50,040 nt of DNA from a virus. This document shows, piece after piece, positions 40,739-49,393 of this stretch (position 1 is its first letter; the number at the start of each line of letters is the position of its first letter). The position numbers and the translations under genes were made by a program. The notes under the pieces were generated by a model. The model was given only the letters and a program-made list of their open reading frames with translations. It was not told the DNA's origin and made no database searches. The DNA lies in the IMG/VR virus record IMGVR_UViG_3300028920_000096, positions 1-50,040 of that record; one strand, given 5' to 3'.

Positions 40739-42103
40739 ATGGCCTTATATGGATATGATTTATTTCATAAAGGCACAATAGCTTTGAGCGAGGTTGAATC
40801 AAACGGCATCCGTGTGGATGTAAAATACTGCAAAAGAAAACGGCGGGAGTTATTGTTAGAAGCGGGAATGTTGGATACTGAAATTCAGGGGTCCAAGGCA
40901 GGGAAATTGTGGGCAAAGCATTTTGGAGCAAAGACGAATTATAATTCCAGACAGCAATTGGCAAAGGTCTTGTTTGGTCTGATGGGGCATGTCTCAGTAA
41001 TTAAGACGGCCACGGGGAAGGATTCAGCTTCGGAGGAGGCTTTAGCCAAGGTGGATGATCCGGTAGCCAAGTGGTTCTTGATTTCGCAGAAATTGAAAAA
41101 ATGCGCCAATACTTATTTAGACAATATAATTTTGAACACCACGAAAGGGATTTTGCATCCGTTTTTTCATCTGCATTTTGCGGCTTCGTATCGGTCTTCG
41201 TCTTCTGAACCTAATTTTCAGAATTTCCCCGTAAGGGATGAATTTATTGGAAAGTTAATTCGGGAGGCGTTCCGGGCAAGGCCGGGAAGGTGTTTGGTGG
41301 AGGTCGATTATTCAGCAATCGAAGTCCGGGTCGCGGCTTGTTATCATAAAGACCCCACGATGCTGGAATATATAAATGATCCCACGAAGGACATGCACTC
41401 GGACATGGCTTCCGAGTGCTTTATGATTCCAAAGGATCAGGTCACAAAAGAAATTAGATACTTTGGCAAGAACTGTTTTGTTTTCCCCCAGTTTTATGGT
41501 TCCGTTTATCAGCAATGCGCCCCGTCATTATGGGAGGCCAGACCCCTTGAAATGAAAAATGGAATGACAATTGGGGAGCATTTAATGTACATAAAAGGGA
41601 TTCATAAATTAGGGACATGCTCATTTGACAAGGACACGAAAAAAGGCACTTTTGAAGATCATATCAGAAAGGTGTCTGATAATTTTTGGAATGTTCGTTT
41701 CCCGGTTTATAGTCAGTGGAAAAGAAAATGGTATTCAGATTATTTGGAGACTGGGGAATTTCATTCATTGACGGGATTCAAGTATTGGGGAATTTTTCAT
41801 AAGAATCAAGTAATAAATTATCCAATACAGGGCAGTGCGTTCCATTGTTTGTTGCTGGCTTTGATTTATTTGCAAAGGGCTATAAGAAAGCACCATAAAA
41901 GGACGCTGATCGTCGGCCAAATACATGACAGTATTGTGGCCGATGTCCCGGAAAATGAAATGGAGTGGTATTTAGACATGGTGCAAAAGATTATGGTGGA
42001 TAAAGTAGGTCGGGCATACTCTTGGTTGATTGTGCCTTTGGAAGTGGAAGCGGAGGCTTCCGGAGTAGAAGGAACTTGGTATGAAAAGGAGCGTGTGCTA
42101 TGA
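40739..42103 (+). CDS. DNA polymerase A family, polymerase domain only
   Basis: The 454-residue product has the three polymerase motifs: motif A LVEVDYSAIEVR (Asp190), motif B starting at Arg240-Lys244 (RYFGKNCFVFPQFYGS), and motif C GQIHDSIVADV (His396-Asp397). NYPIQGSAFH (360-369) precedes motif C, as usual. Motif C has HDS where the more common form is HDE. There is no exonuclease part: that is the preceding gene. Start 40739 was chosen because GGAAGGAG lies nine bases upstream; the ORF is open from 40688 in the same frame. It ends with an ATGA overlap. Confidence 0.93.
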   Translation: MALYGYDLFHKGTIALSEVESNGIRVDVKYCKRKRRELLLEAGMLDTEIQGSKAGKLWAKHFGAKTNYNSRQQLAKVLFGLMGHVSVIKTATGKDSASEEALAKVDDPVAKWFLISQKLKKCANTYLDNIILNTTKGILHPFFHLHFAASYRSSSSEPNFQNFPVRDEFIGKLIREAFRARPGRCLVEVDYSAIEVRVAACYHKDPTMLEYINDPTKDMHSDMASECFMIPKDQVTKEIRYFGKNCFVFPQFYGSVYQQCAPSLWEARPLEMKNGMTIGEHLMYIKGIHKLGTCSFDKDTKKGTFEDHIRKVSDNFWNVRFPVYSQWKRKWYSDYLETGEFHSLTGFKYWGIFHKNQVINYPIQGSAFHCLLLALIYLQRAIRKHHKRTLIVGQIHDSIVADVPENEMEWYLDMVQKIMVDKVGRAYSWLIVPLEVEAEASGVEGTWYEKERVL

Positions 42104-42336
42104 CGAATCTGGCAATTATTGTGACGGTGTTTTATATAGGCACTGGGCTTTCCTTTTTTCTAGTGGTGAAAGCTAGTATCGACCGCAAGTATCCTTTGAC
42201 AGTTTGGATCATGGGATTTGTTTCTCTGGTCTTGATGTGGCCCGTGTGGGCAGTTGGGAATTTTGCACAAGCAATGAAGGAGACAGGCACATGGAATTCT
42301 ATAAGAAATATCGTCCGCAGTCTTTGCAAGAAATGA
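42100..42336 (+). CDS. Small two-helix membrane protein
   Basis: The 78-residue product has two hydrophobic segments (about 4-24, LAIIVTVFYIGTGLSFFLVV; and about 33-52, LTVWIMGFVSLVLMWPVWAV) joined by a short charged loop, and a basic C-terminal tail. It overlaps the polymerase gene by ATGA and the clamp-loader gene by 46 bases. The function is unknown; membrane location within a replication operon is odd. Confidence 0.6.
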   Translation: MTNLAIIVTVFYIGTGLSFFLVVKASIDRKYPLTVWIMGFVSLVLMWPVWAVGNFAQAMKETGTWNSIRNIVRSLCKK

Positions 42337-43175
42337 CTTTGACAAAGCCGATGGCGAAGATGTTGGAGAAATGGGAAATGCCCCATTTTACAATGCTGGT
42401 TGGAAAGTCTGGTGTGGGCAAAACTACGTTGGCTAGAATCATGGCTTCCAATATGGGGGATTGCTTATTGAGGGAATTCAATTCGGCAGATTTTCGTGGA
42501 ATAGATTTTGTGAGAGAGATTTGTGACCAGTTACTCAGCCCCCCTATAACCCATGAAAAAATTTGCTATATTTTGGATGAATGTCACAAGTTGACCGGGG
42601 ATGCACAGAATGCGTTTTTGAAAACATTAGAGGATACTCCGGACTGGGCTTATTTAATTTTATGCACAACGGAGCCAACGAAGCTGATTCCGGCGTTGCG
42701 TTCCAGAGCATACGAAGTGAGGATGCCCATAGTTTCCAAAGACAGAATGTTTGGATTACTCGAAAGGGTTTGCAAAAAAGAAGGTTTGGAACCGGAGGCA
42801 GAAGTTTATGAAATAATTATAGAGAAGGCTTTTGGCAACGCAAGAAAAGCCTTGATTTTACTGGAGAATTGGTCGTATTGTAATGATCCGGCGATTTTAG
42901 ATATTGAGGAGGAAGAGGCTTCAAAAGTGATTATAGATTTGTGTAGGCAGTTGATTCGGGGAAATTGGCACAGCACGTCTATAATTTTGAAAACATTAGA
43001 GGATGATCCGGAGACTGTCCGGAGGGTGGTGTGTTCTTACATGACCACGGTATTATTAAATGACAAAAGCAAAGCAGAGGATGCTAGTATAGTTTTGGAT
43101 AATTTTATAAAGCCGTTTTATGAAGGGGGGAAGGCCGCATTGGCAAATGCTTGTTATAAATCTTTTTTGACATAA
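42291..43175 (+). CDS. Clamp loader ATPase (replication factor C small-subunit/DnaX-like)
   Basis: The 294-residue product starts EFYKKYRPQSLQEM, as clamp loaders do. Walker A is VGKSGVGKTT (37-46), Walker B is ILDECHK (94-100) with Cys in place of the usual Ala of DEAH, and the sensor/arginine-finger stretch is ALRSRAYEVRM. The later helical region is typical of RFC/DnaX. No tau extension is present. Start 42291 was chosen for the AAGGAG upstream; the ORF is open from 42204. It should load the clamp-like protein of 38650. Confidence 0.88.
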   Translation: MEFYKKYRPQSLQEMTLTKPMAKMLEKWEMPHFTMLVGKSGVGKTTLARIMASNMGDCLLREFNSADFRGIDFVREICDQLLSPPITHEKICYILDECHKLTGDAQNAFLKTLEDTPDWAYLILCTTEPTKLIPALRSRAYEVRMPIVSKDRMFGLLERVCKKEGLEPEAEVYEIIIEKAFGNARKALILLENWSYCNDPAILDIEEEEASKVIIDLCRQLIRGNWHSTSIILKTLEDDPETVRRVVCSYMTTVLLNDKSKAEDASIVLDNFIKPFYEGGKAALANACYKSFLT

Positions 43176-43199
43176 AATGAACCCATAGTTCTATACTAT
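43167..43199 (+). promoter_or_regulatory. Promoter with TCTATACTAT element (copy 3)
   Basis: TTGACA at 43167-43172 lies 19 bases before TATACT (43192-43197), inside TCTATACTAT (43190-43199). This is the copy with the best -35 box. The ATG at 43217 is 17 bases after the element. It should drive the coiled-coil gene and SSB. Confidence 0.6.
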
Positions 43200-43216
43200 T
43201 TAGAAGGAGATACAAA

Positions 43217-43696
43217 ATGGAATGGATAGATTGGACAAAATTTGTCCAGATAGATGTTTTTGCTTTGGACAAAAATTGGTTAGAGCAACCTGAAAAATAT
43301 ATGGAGGTGGCGGAACAGGCGGCAGATGCAAGGGCCGAAGTGGATGCTTGTAAAATTTATTTAGAAAATTTACAGGCGGCGTTGGACAATAAGATCAGAC
43401 GTGATCCGCAAATGTATGGTTTGGACAAAATTACAGAAGGGGGGGTCAGCACGGCAATTAAAAGATTTAAGTCCTATAAGAAGGCCCAGCAAAGCCTACT
43501 GGATGCAAAAAAGAAGTCTGGTAAATTAGATGCAGTGTTGTCCGCTTTGGATCATCGGAAAAAGGCCCTTGAAAACCTTGTGTTTTTGCAGGGTCAAAAC
43601 TATTTCAGTAAGCCGAGGGAATCCAAGGCAGTAGATCAAAATGTCCGCAACAAAGCAAGAACGCATGGGACAATGAAAAGAAAGGAAGGAAACTGA
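43217..43696 (+). CDS. Coiled-coil protein before SSB, possible recombination accessory
   Basis: The 159-residue product is helical throughout, with heptad-like runs (YMEVAEQAADARAEVDACK; LLDAKKKSGKLDAVLSALD) and a basic C-terminus. It lies one base before the SSB gene, in a recombination block with a RecA-like gene. That place is where UvsY-type mediators sit in some phages, but I do not recognise the family with confidence. AGAAGGAG precedes the ATG. Confidence 0.6.
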   Translation: MEWIDWTKFVQIDVFALDKNWLEQPEKYMEVAEQAADARAEVDACKIYLENLQAALDNKIRRDPQMYGLDKITEGGVSTAIKRFKSYKKAQQSLLDAKKKSGKLDAVLSALDHRKKALENLVFLQGQNYFSKPRESKAVDQNVRNKARTHGTMKRKEGN

Positions 43697-43697
43697 G

Positions 43698-44552
43698 ATG
43701 GTGAAGCGCAGAATCAAACAAAAAAGGCGTAGGTTTTCGTCGGAATCGACCAGAAGGCGGGTGGAGGAACGGAACAAGAAAACCCGTTCCGTTTATGAGA
43801 TTCCGGATGATTTTCAGATGATGCAGATCAAGAAGGCTGGAACATATCGGTTGGATATTTTGCCCTATGTTGTGGAAATTCCCACAGATTATGCAGAGGA
43901 GGGGGATTTGCATTGGGAAAGGACAATCGAAGTTCATTACAATGTGGGGCCGAATCAAGTCCCCCGGCTTTGCCCCCGGACTGTTGGGGAGCGTTGCCCC
44001 ATTTGTGAGAAGGTCGATAAAATGCGCCGTGATCCAGAAGTGGATGATGACGAAATCAGAAGCCTCCAAGCAAAAGAACGTCAATTATTTTATGTGATGG
44101 ACGTTCGCAATCCGGACAACGGAATTCAGATTTTGGAGACAGCGTATTTTAACTTTGGAAAAGCCATTGATCGCAGGGTTTTCCAGTTACAGGAAGATGA
44201 AGATGAAGACTCTGAGGAGAAAATGAATTTTGCCGATCCCGAAAATGGCATGACTGTCAAGGCGTTGTTTGAGGCGGCAAGTTTTGGTGGGAATTCCTTT
44301 TTGAAATGTGACACAGTGGATTTTATTCGCAGGAAAACCCAATACACTGTGGATATTTGTGAGGAATTGCCCAGCTTGGATTCGCTTCTGATTGTTCCGG
44401 AGTATGATGCCCTGAAAGCAGAAATGGAAGGGGAGTCAGAATCGAAAAAAACTAAGAAGAAATCGTCTCGAAAAATTGAGGAGGACGATGAAGACGAAGA
44501 GGATGAAGACGATTTTGATGATGACGATGACGACGAAGATGATGATGATTAA
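43698..44552 (+). CDS. Single-stranded DNA-binding protein (gp32-like)
   Basis: The 284-residue product has a basic N-terminus (MVKRRIKQKRRRF), a zinc-ligand candidate (LCPRTVGERCPICEKVDKM; Cys residues about 95, 103 and 106), and a long acidic C-terminal tail (about 240-284, mostly Asp and Glu). This matches the gp32 architecture: N-domain for cooperativity, OB core with zinc, acidic tail for partners. It lies in the recombination operon. A terminator follows. Confidence 0.85.
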   Translation: MVKRRIKQKRRRFSSESTRRRVEERNKKTRSVYEIPDDFQMMQIKKAGTYRLDILPYVVEIPTDYAEEGDLHWERTIEVHYNVGPNQVPRLCPRTVGERCPICEKVDKMRRDPEVDDDEIRSLQAKERQLFYVMDVRNPDNGIQILETAYFNFGKAIDRRVFQLQEDEDEDSEEKMNFADPENGMTVKALFEAASFGGNSFLKCDTVDFIRRKTQYTVDICEELPSLDSLLIVPEYDALKAEMEGESESKKTKKKSSRKIEEDDEDEEDEDDFDDDDDDEDDDD

Positions 44553-44564
44553 ATTAGGGTGACA

Positions 44565-44593
44565 GGGGGGGATATTTCCCCCCCTTTATTATT
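44565..44593 (+). terminator. Intrinsic terminator after the SSB gene
   Basis: Seven G (44565-44571) pair with seven C (44578-44584) across an AT loop, followed by TTTATTATT. The next gene starts 19 bases later. It should reduce read-through from the abundant SSB gene into recA-like. Confidence 0.88.
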
Positions 44594-44611
44594 GAAAGGG
44601 AGCAGGACAAA

Positions 44612-45667
44612 ATGAGCTTGGAAAAGTATAGGTTGGTTGAAAAGCAAAGTCCAGTGCGAATTGAAAATGGACTACATTCTGGATGCACCTTATTGAACCT
44701 TGCTTGTACCGGGAATCCGTCCGTTGGGTTTTTCCCCGGCAAGTATTATTTTATAGTGGGGGATTCTAGTTCAGGAAAAACATTTCTAAGTATGTCCTGT
44801 TTTGCAGAAGCGGCAAAAAATCCAAAGTTTGAAAATTATAGGCTAATTTACGATGATGTGGAAGGCGGCAATCTTTTTGATTTGAAAAGATTGTTTGGCA
44901 AAAAAACAGCCCGTAGAATCGAAACCCCGTCCAAGGACAGCATGGGTTCCAGCACAATAGAAGAGTTTTATTTCAACGCTTTTGATGCTGTGAAAAAAGG
45001 GGTGCCATTTATTTATGTCCTTGACAGTATGGACGGGTTATCCAGTGAGGCTGAAATAGAAAAATTTGAGGAGAACCGCAAAAAATTTGCAAAGGGTTCC
45101 GAAATGTCTGGCAGTTACGGGGACGGTAAGGCAAAAAAGAACAGTGCAAATATGAGAAGGCTGATGCGGCCTCTGCAAGAGTCTGGAAGCATTCTGATCG
45201 TCATTTCACAGACACGGGATAACATAGGTTTTGGTTTCGAGCAGAAGACACGTTCCGGGGGCAGGGCCTTGAAATTTTATGCTTGCTTGGAAATATGGTC
45301 TAGTGTCAAGGGCCGAATCAAAAAGAAGGTGAATGGCATTGACCGACAGCAGGGGGTCAGGGTTCAGGTCAAGGTAAAGAAGAATCGAATAAATGGATCG
45401 GCTGTGGAAGTGGAGTTTCCGATTTATCCTAGTTACGGTATTGATGATATTTCTGCCAATATACAGTACATGGTCAAGGAGGGGGCTTGGAAAAAGACCG
45501 GAGCCACAATTAACGCAACAGAATTTGAAATGATAGGGACGGAACAAAAAATAGTTTCTTTTATTGAGCAGTATCAATTGCAAAAGGAACTTGCCGAATG
45601 TGTTGGGGAAGTGTGGGCAGGAGTACAGGATCAATTAACATTGAAAAGGAAGCCTCGTTATGAATGA
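44612..45667 (+). CDS. RecA-like recombinase (UvsX/Sak4-type)
   Basis: The 351-residue product has the RecA-like ATPase core: Walker A GDSSSGKT (50-57), YDDVEGG, FIYVLDSMDG as Walker B, and VISQTRDN. It also has a C-terminal region with an ARM-like helical tail. It should promote strand exchange during phage recombination, with SSB and the preceding coiled-coil protein. AAAGGGAG lies before the ATG. The next gene overlaps by eight bases. Confidence 0.85.
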   Translation: MSLEKYRLVEKQSPVRIENGLHSGCTLLNLACTGNPSVGFFPGKYYFIVGDSSSGKTFLSMSCFAEAAKNPKFENYRLIYDDVEGGNLFDLKRLFGKKTARRIETPSKDSMGSSTIEEFYFNAFDAVKKGVPFIYVLDSMDGLSSEAEIEKFEENRKKFAKGSEMSGSYGDGKAKKNSANMRRLMRPLQESGSILIVISQTRDNIGFGFEQKTRSGGRALKFYACLEIWSSVKGRIKKKVNGIDRQQGVRVQVKVKKNRINGSAVEVEFPIYPSYGIDDISANIQYMVKEGAWKKTGATINATEFEMIGTEQKIVSFIEQYQLQKELAECVGEVWAGVQDQLTLKRKPRYE

Positions 45668-46523
45668 CAGCCCTTATTTAATTGTGGATGGGAATTACTT
45701 GTCGCATTTTGTATTTTACGGTATGGGAGGGCTTCATAACATTGAGGGGGAACCGACCGGAGTTATTTATGGGATGCTGGTTCAGGTCAAAAATTTAATG
45801 ATACACTTTAGAACTAAAAGACTTATTTTTTGTTGGGACAGCGTTTCCAGTGTGAGGAAAAAAATTTTCCCAAAGTACAAGGCTTCTCGAAAAAAGACCA
45901 CGCTGGAAGAGAAGCAATTGTTTGGAATTTTATATCAGCAGATTAGAAAACTACAAAACGAATACTTGCCCCGAATAGGGTTTCCATGCTATATGGAAGA
46001 GGGGTTCGAATCGGATGATTGCATGGCATGGTTTGCAAAACAATTAGGCGAAAAAAATAGGGTGTGGTTAATAACAGCGGATGCGGATTTATATCAATGT
46101 TTATCCCCGAATGTTTCCTTATATAGCCCAGCATCAAAAAAAATTATGAATGTAGAAATGTTTAGGGAAAAATATAAAATCGACCCGGAGGATTGGGCCT
46201 ATGTAAAAGCAATAGCGGGGTGTTCCACAGATGGTGTGCCGGGGGTAAAAGGTGTGGGGGAAATGACAGCGGCAAAAATTTTGAACGGTGAAATGACCAA
46301 AGGAAAAAAATATGATGCGGTGTTTCAACAAAACGATCAGTTTTATAGAAACTGGGACTTGGTACATTTGCCGCACGAAGACTTTCCCCCGCAATATGCG
46401 GAGTGGCCCCGCTGGAATATCAAAGCAAAGGAAGTGTCAAAAATAGGCAAGGAAATAGGATCGGCAAATATAGCTGATCCAGATAATGTTTTTGAGTGGC
46501 ACAATATAAACAAGAGGTTTTAA
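45660..46523 (+). CDS. 5'-3' exonuclease (FEN-like, PolA N-terminal type)
   Basis: The 287-residue product has the 5'-nuclease features: Asp10 in LIVDGNYLSH, FCWDSVSS, ESDDCMAW, ITADADLYQ, and the helix-hairpin-helix GVPGVKGVGEMTAAKIL. These metal-binding acidic residues and the H3TH are as in the N-terminal domain of DNA polymerase I and T5 flap nuclease. With the separate exonuclease and polymerase genes it completes a PolA split in three. It would process RNA primers and flaps. Confidence 0.93.
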   Translation: MNDSPYLIVDGNYLSHFVFYGMGGLHNIEGEPTGVIYGMLVQVKNLMIHFRTKRLIFCWDSVSSVRKKIFPKYKASRKKTTLEEKQLFGILYQQIRKLQNEYLPRIGFPCYMEEGFESDDCMAWFAKQLGEKNRVWLITADADLYQCLSPNVSLYSPASKKIMNVEMFREKYKIDPEDWAYVKAIAGCSTDGVPGVKGVGEMTAAKILNGEMTKGKKYDAVFQQNDQFYRNWDLVHLPHEDFPPQYAEWPRWNIKAKEVSKIGKEIGSANIADPDNVFEWHNINKRF

Positions 46524-46525
46524 TT

Positions 46526-47059
46526 ATGAAAAAGAATACAAAAGGCAGTTGTTTTGAACGAGACACTTGTAAGAAATTGTCGTTGTGGGTTTCGAGGGGA
46601 AAGAATCCCAATTTATTTTGGAGGACTCCGAACAGTGGGGGAAGGGCCACAGTAAATCATTCCAAAGGAGGGAAAAATATAGTGGGGTATGGGGATATTC
46701 AGGCCACATGCCGTGAGGGGGAGCCGTTAATTAAGAGGGTGTGTTTTGAATTAAAACGGGGGTACCCGAAAGCGACTCCGACAGATTTGCTCGACAATAA
46801 ATCGGGTAAGGAATGGGGCTTATTTATTGAACAGGCCATGAGTCAGCAAAAAAAGGCCAAGACAAGGTATTGGGCTTTGATTACGAAGAGGGATCGAAGG
46901 GAGACTTTGATAACAAGCACTTTGGAATTTTTCATTGATGGAGATTTGCCTTTTCAAAGTATTGACTACATTGACATGATAGTCAATAATACAGAAATGG
47001 TTTCCATTCGTTTTGAAGATTTTTTGGAAAAAGCGTCGTATCGAAAATTTGTGCGATAA
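46526..47059 (+). CDS. PD-(D/E)XK nuclease, probable recombination or Holliday junction nuclease
   Basis: The 177-residue product carries the PD-(D/E)XK pattern: KGSCFERDTCKKL, FWRTPNSGGRA, VGYGDIQAT (Asp at about 65), and CFELKRGYP (Glu and Lys at about 82-84). This resembles Holliday junction resolvase and phage restriction-like nucleases. The start 46526 follows the 5'-nuclease stop by two bases; an upstream GTG at 46496 is less likely. It lies in the recombination block. Specificity is unknown. Confidence 0.75.
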   Translation: MKKNTKGSCFERDTCKKLSLWVSRGKNPNLFWRTPNSGGRATVNHSKGGKNIVGYGDIQATCREGEPLIKRVCFELKRGYPKATPTDLLDNKSGKEWGLFIEQAMSQQKKAKTRYWALITKRDRRETLITSTLEFFIDGDLPFQSIDYIDMIVNNTEMVSIRFEDFLEKASYRKFVR

Positions 47060-47060
47060 G

Positions 47061-47070
47061 TCTATACTAT
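47061..47070 (+). promoter_or_regulatory. TCTATACTAT element, probable -10 region (copy 4)
   Basis: TCTATACTAT starts just after the nuclease stop (47059). The ATG at 47090 is 19 bases after the element, the same spacing as copy 1. AAAAGGAGG follows as ribosome-binding site. No good -35 box is seen at 17-19 bases. Confidence 0.5.
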
Positions 47071-47089
47071 ACAAAAGGAGGCATATTCA

Positions 47090-47275
47090 ATGGCTAGTAT
47101 GAAATTCTATATCCCGACAGACAATCCGAAGCATGTGACGACCATTTTTCTATTGAGAAATGGAATGCAATTTCCCATGAAAACACTTCGCATGGAAGTC
47201 ACGGGAAATGATATTTCCTTTGAAGTGGATTTGGATGAATTGCGGATACGGTTAAAACAGGTGGGGGCAATCTGA
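47090..47275 (+). CDS. Small hypothetical protein before the SbcCD genes
   Basis: The 61-residue product is beta-rich and unrecognised. AAAAGGAGG upstream and a one-base overlap with the next start support it as real. It may be an early factor of the recombination operon. Confidence 0.6.
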   Translation: MASMKFYIPTDNPKHVTTIFLLRNGMQFPMKTLRMEVTGNDISFEVDLDELRIRLKQVGAI

Positions 47276-48297
47276 TGTTGGAAAAAATAGTCCTTCGCAA
47301 TTTCCAATGCCACAGAACACATTCCTTAGAATTAGATGGTTTATTGACCAAAATTACAGGGACATCGAATTCAGGGAAGAGCGCAATAATTAGGGCATTG
47401 TATTGGGTTGTGACGAATAGGCCCAGAGGAAAAGCCTTTATTTCACATGGGAAAAAGTCTTGCGCTGTCCAGCTTCGTTTTCGGGGCATGGTGGTGACTC
47501 GCAGAAGGGGTCAAAATAATTCATATCAATTGTCTGGCGAGACTTTCAAGGCTGTAAACTCCAAAGTACCGGAGGAGGTGTCCGAGGCCCTTAGAATAAA
47601 TCCTAGACTGACATTCCAATTACAACACGACCCGCCTTTTTTGCTCAGTTCCCCGCCCGTTGAAGCGGGGAATTTTATAAATGAAACCGTTAAATTGACT
47701 CAGATACAGGAATGCTTGGAATGGGTTAAAATTAGGCGCAAAGCGGCCAAAGACAGGTTTGATTCCATAGAAAAAGAAAAGGCGAATCAAGACGGGTTAA
47801 TTAAAGATGCGGACAAGATTCTTGAAATGAGGCCCTTGTGGGAGGAATGGTCAAAAACAGGGCTAGATTTATTGAATATGAAGACAAGCATGGAGGAAAT
47901 GAAAACCCAGTTAACAGCCGCAAAAAAGATAATTGATTCCCCCTTGTTCAAGGTTGATTTGAAGGAAATCATTTCTTATGTTGAGGATATAATTGCAGGG
48001 GAAAAATTTTTGGGGGAATTCAAGACAGACCGCAGTTCCTTGAAAGGGATTTTGAAAGCTATCCGAAATATACAATCTGCTGTGGAAAATCATTACAAGG
48101 CAAATGATTTGACGGAATTGTCAGCTTTGCTGGAAAACGCCAAGGTAAAGGAAAATAAGGCAAAAAGTTTGAGGGCCATTCTGAAAATGGCCTCTACATT
48201 GGATAAAGAAACAGAGCAAAGTGAAATCAAGATTCAGGATTTGAAAAAGAAAACCAAAGGAGAGGTTTGCCCATTATGCAAAAGTACATTGCGTTAA
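47275..48297 (+). CDS. N-terminal half of SbcC/Rad50-like ATPase ending in zinc hook
   Basis: The 340-residue product has the Rad50 N-terminal lobe: LRNFQCHRTHSLEL, Walker A GTSNSGKSA (29-37), FQLQHDPPFLL as Q-loop region. A long coiled-coil arm (about 150-325) ends in the zinc hook CPLC (Cys332, Cys335). It then stops, so the second arm and C-terminal ATPase lobe are not in this chain. The C-terminal lobe is at 49390-49938. It overlaps the SbcD-like gene by 22 bases. Confidence 0.88.
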   Translation: MLEKIVLRNFQCHRTHSLELDGLLTKITGTSNSGKSAIIRALYWVVTNRPRGKAFISHGKKSCAVQLRFRGMVVTRRRGQNNSYQLSGETFKAVNSKVPEEVSEALRINPRLTFQLQHDPPFLLSSPPVEAGNFINETVKLTQIQECLEWVKIRRKAAKDRFDSIEKEKANQDGLIKDADKILEMRPLWEEWSKTGLDLLNMKTSMEEMKTQLTAAKKIIDSPLFKVDLKEIISYVEDIIAGEKFLGEFKTDRSSLKGILKAIRNIQSAVENHYKANDLTELSALLENAKVKENKAKSLRAILKMASTLDKETEQSEIKIQDLKKKTKGEVCPLCKSTLR

Positions 48298-49148
48298 TTG
48301 TTGGGGATTTGCATTTGCATCATTCCCCCCCTAAGAAACGTGTTGGGGAATGGGTTCAGGACATGCAGGGGGTTTTGGATTTTATTGTGGCAAAGGCCAA
48401 TAAATATGAAGTGCCTGTAATCTTTTGCGGGGACGTGTTCCACAGTTCCACAGAAACACCGTTGGTGGAAACCATGCTGGTCAGGGCCTTGGCCGACATA
48501 AACGAAAAAGTTTATGCGATTCCCGGACAGCATGATTTGAGATTCCACAGACAGGACTTGAGAAATACTTCGTATGAGTTAATGGCCGAATATGCAGAGG
48601 GGTTCTACAAAAGAACGGGGGTTGACAAAATAGGGGACGTTTATTTTCATTTTTTCCCGTGGAATTGGAAGAAGGCCACAGAAAGATTGTCTGGAAAGCA
48701 TGTTTATGTGGGGCATGCTTTGACTACGGATGATAATTGCCCCGGAATGATTCCGTTTCGGGAATTTGCTCAAGAAAACGAGGGATATTGTGGTTATATT
48801 TTGGGGGACAATCATAAACCATTTTTTGAGCAAGAAAAAAATTATTGGTTCTTGTCTCCCGGTTCCGTAATGAATCGAGACATTGACCAAGAGGGTAGGG
48901 CACCTTTTTTGTGGCTTATGAAAGAAAATGCGGAAGGGTTTTCCCGGCTGAAAATCCCCAATGAAAGCAGGGTTTTTTTCAGGTCGGTACTAGAGGGCAA
49001 GGGGGTTCCGGAGGCAAAGAAATTTTGTGAGGCATTTAAGAAACAGACAGGGAGGGTTTCTTTTGAAAAGGTTCTAAATAAGAAAATTATGAAGGAAAAA
49101 GGGATGGTCAGAGAATTGCTGGAAGAGATGAAAGGAGTTGTTCTATGA
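48276..49148 (+). CDS. SbcD/Mre11-like nuclease
   Basis: The 290-residue product is a metallophosphoesterase of Mre11 type: GDLHLH (10-15), FCGDVFH (about 51-57), PGQHDLR (GNHD replaced by GQHD), VGHALTTDD and GDNHKPFF. It should act with the split SbcC ATPase to cut blocked DNA ends in recombination. The start 48276 was chosen over a TTG at 48267 because AGGAG lies about 12 bases upstream and ATG is usual. The next gene overlaps by ATGA. Confidence 0.88.
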   Translation: MQKYIALIVGDLHLHHSPPKKRVGEWVQDMQGVLDFIVAKANKYEVPVIFCGDVFHSSTETPLVETMLVRALADINEKVYAIPGQHDLRFHRQDLRNTSYELMAEYAEGFYKRTGVDKIGDVYFHFFPWNWKKATERLSGKHVYVGHALTTDDNCPGMIPFREFAQENEGYCGYILGDNHKPFFEQEKNYWFLSPGSVMNRDIDQEGRAPFLWLMKENAEGFSRLKIPNESRVFFRSVLEGKGVPEAKKFCEAFKKQTGRVSFEKVLNKKIMKEKGMVRELLEEMKGVVL

Positions 49149-49393
49149 ATATCGAGGGAACATTAAAGAAACTTCGCGAGTTGGAGCAAGTCCAAAGTAG
49201 ACAAAAAGGACAGCTTGAATCTTTATTGTCCCGGTTGCGTGAAGAATTCCAAGTAAAGTCATTTGAGGAAGCCGAGGAGTATCTGCAAACCTTGGAAAAG
49301 GAAATAACCAAAACAGAAACAAAATTAGAGGAAATGTCAGAGGAATTGGAAAATAAATTGTCCACGTTGAAAAAGGCGGGGTTGTTGTCATGA
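49145..49393 (+). CDS. Short coiled-coil protein between SbcD and SbcC C-terminal half
   Basis: The 82-residue product is a continuous coiled coil (LRELEQVQSRQKGQLESLLSR first; ETKLEEMSEELENKLSTL last). ATGA overlaps both neighbours. It could supply the missing descending arm of the split Rad50, or a bridge. This is inferred from position and profile only. Confidence 0.65.
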   Translation: MNIEGTLKKLRELEQVQSRQKGQLESLLSRLREEFQVKSFEEAEEYLQTLEKEITKTETKLEEMSEELENKLSTLKKAGLLS

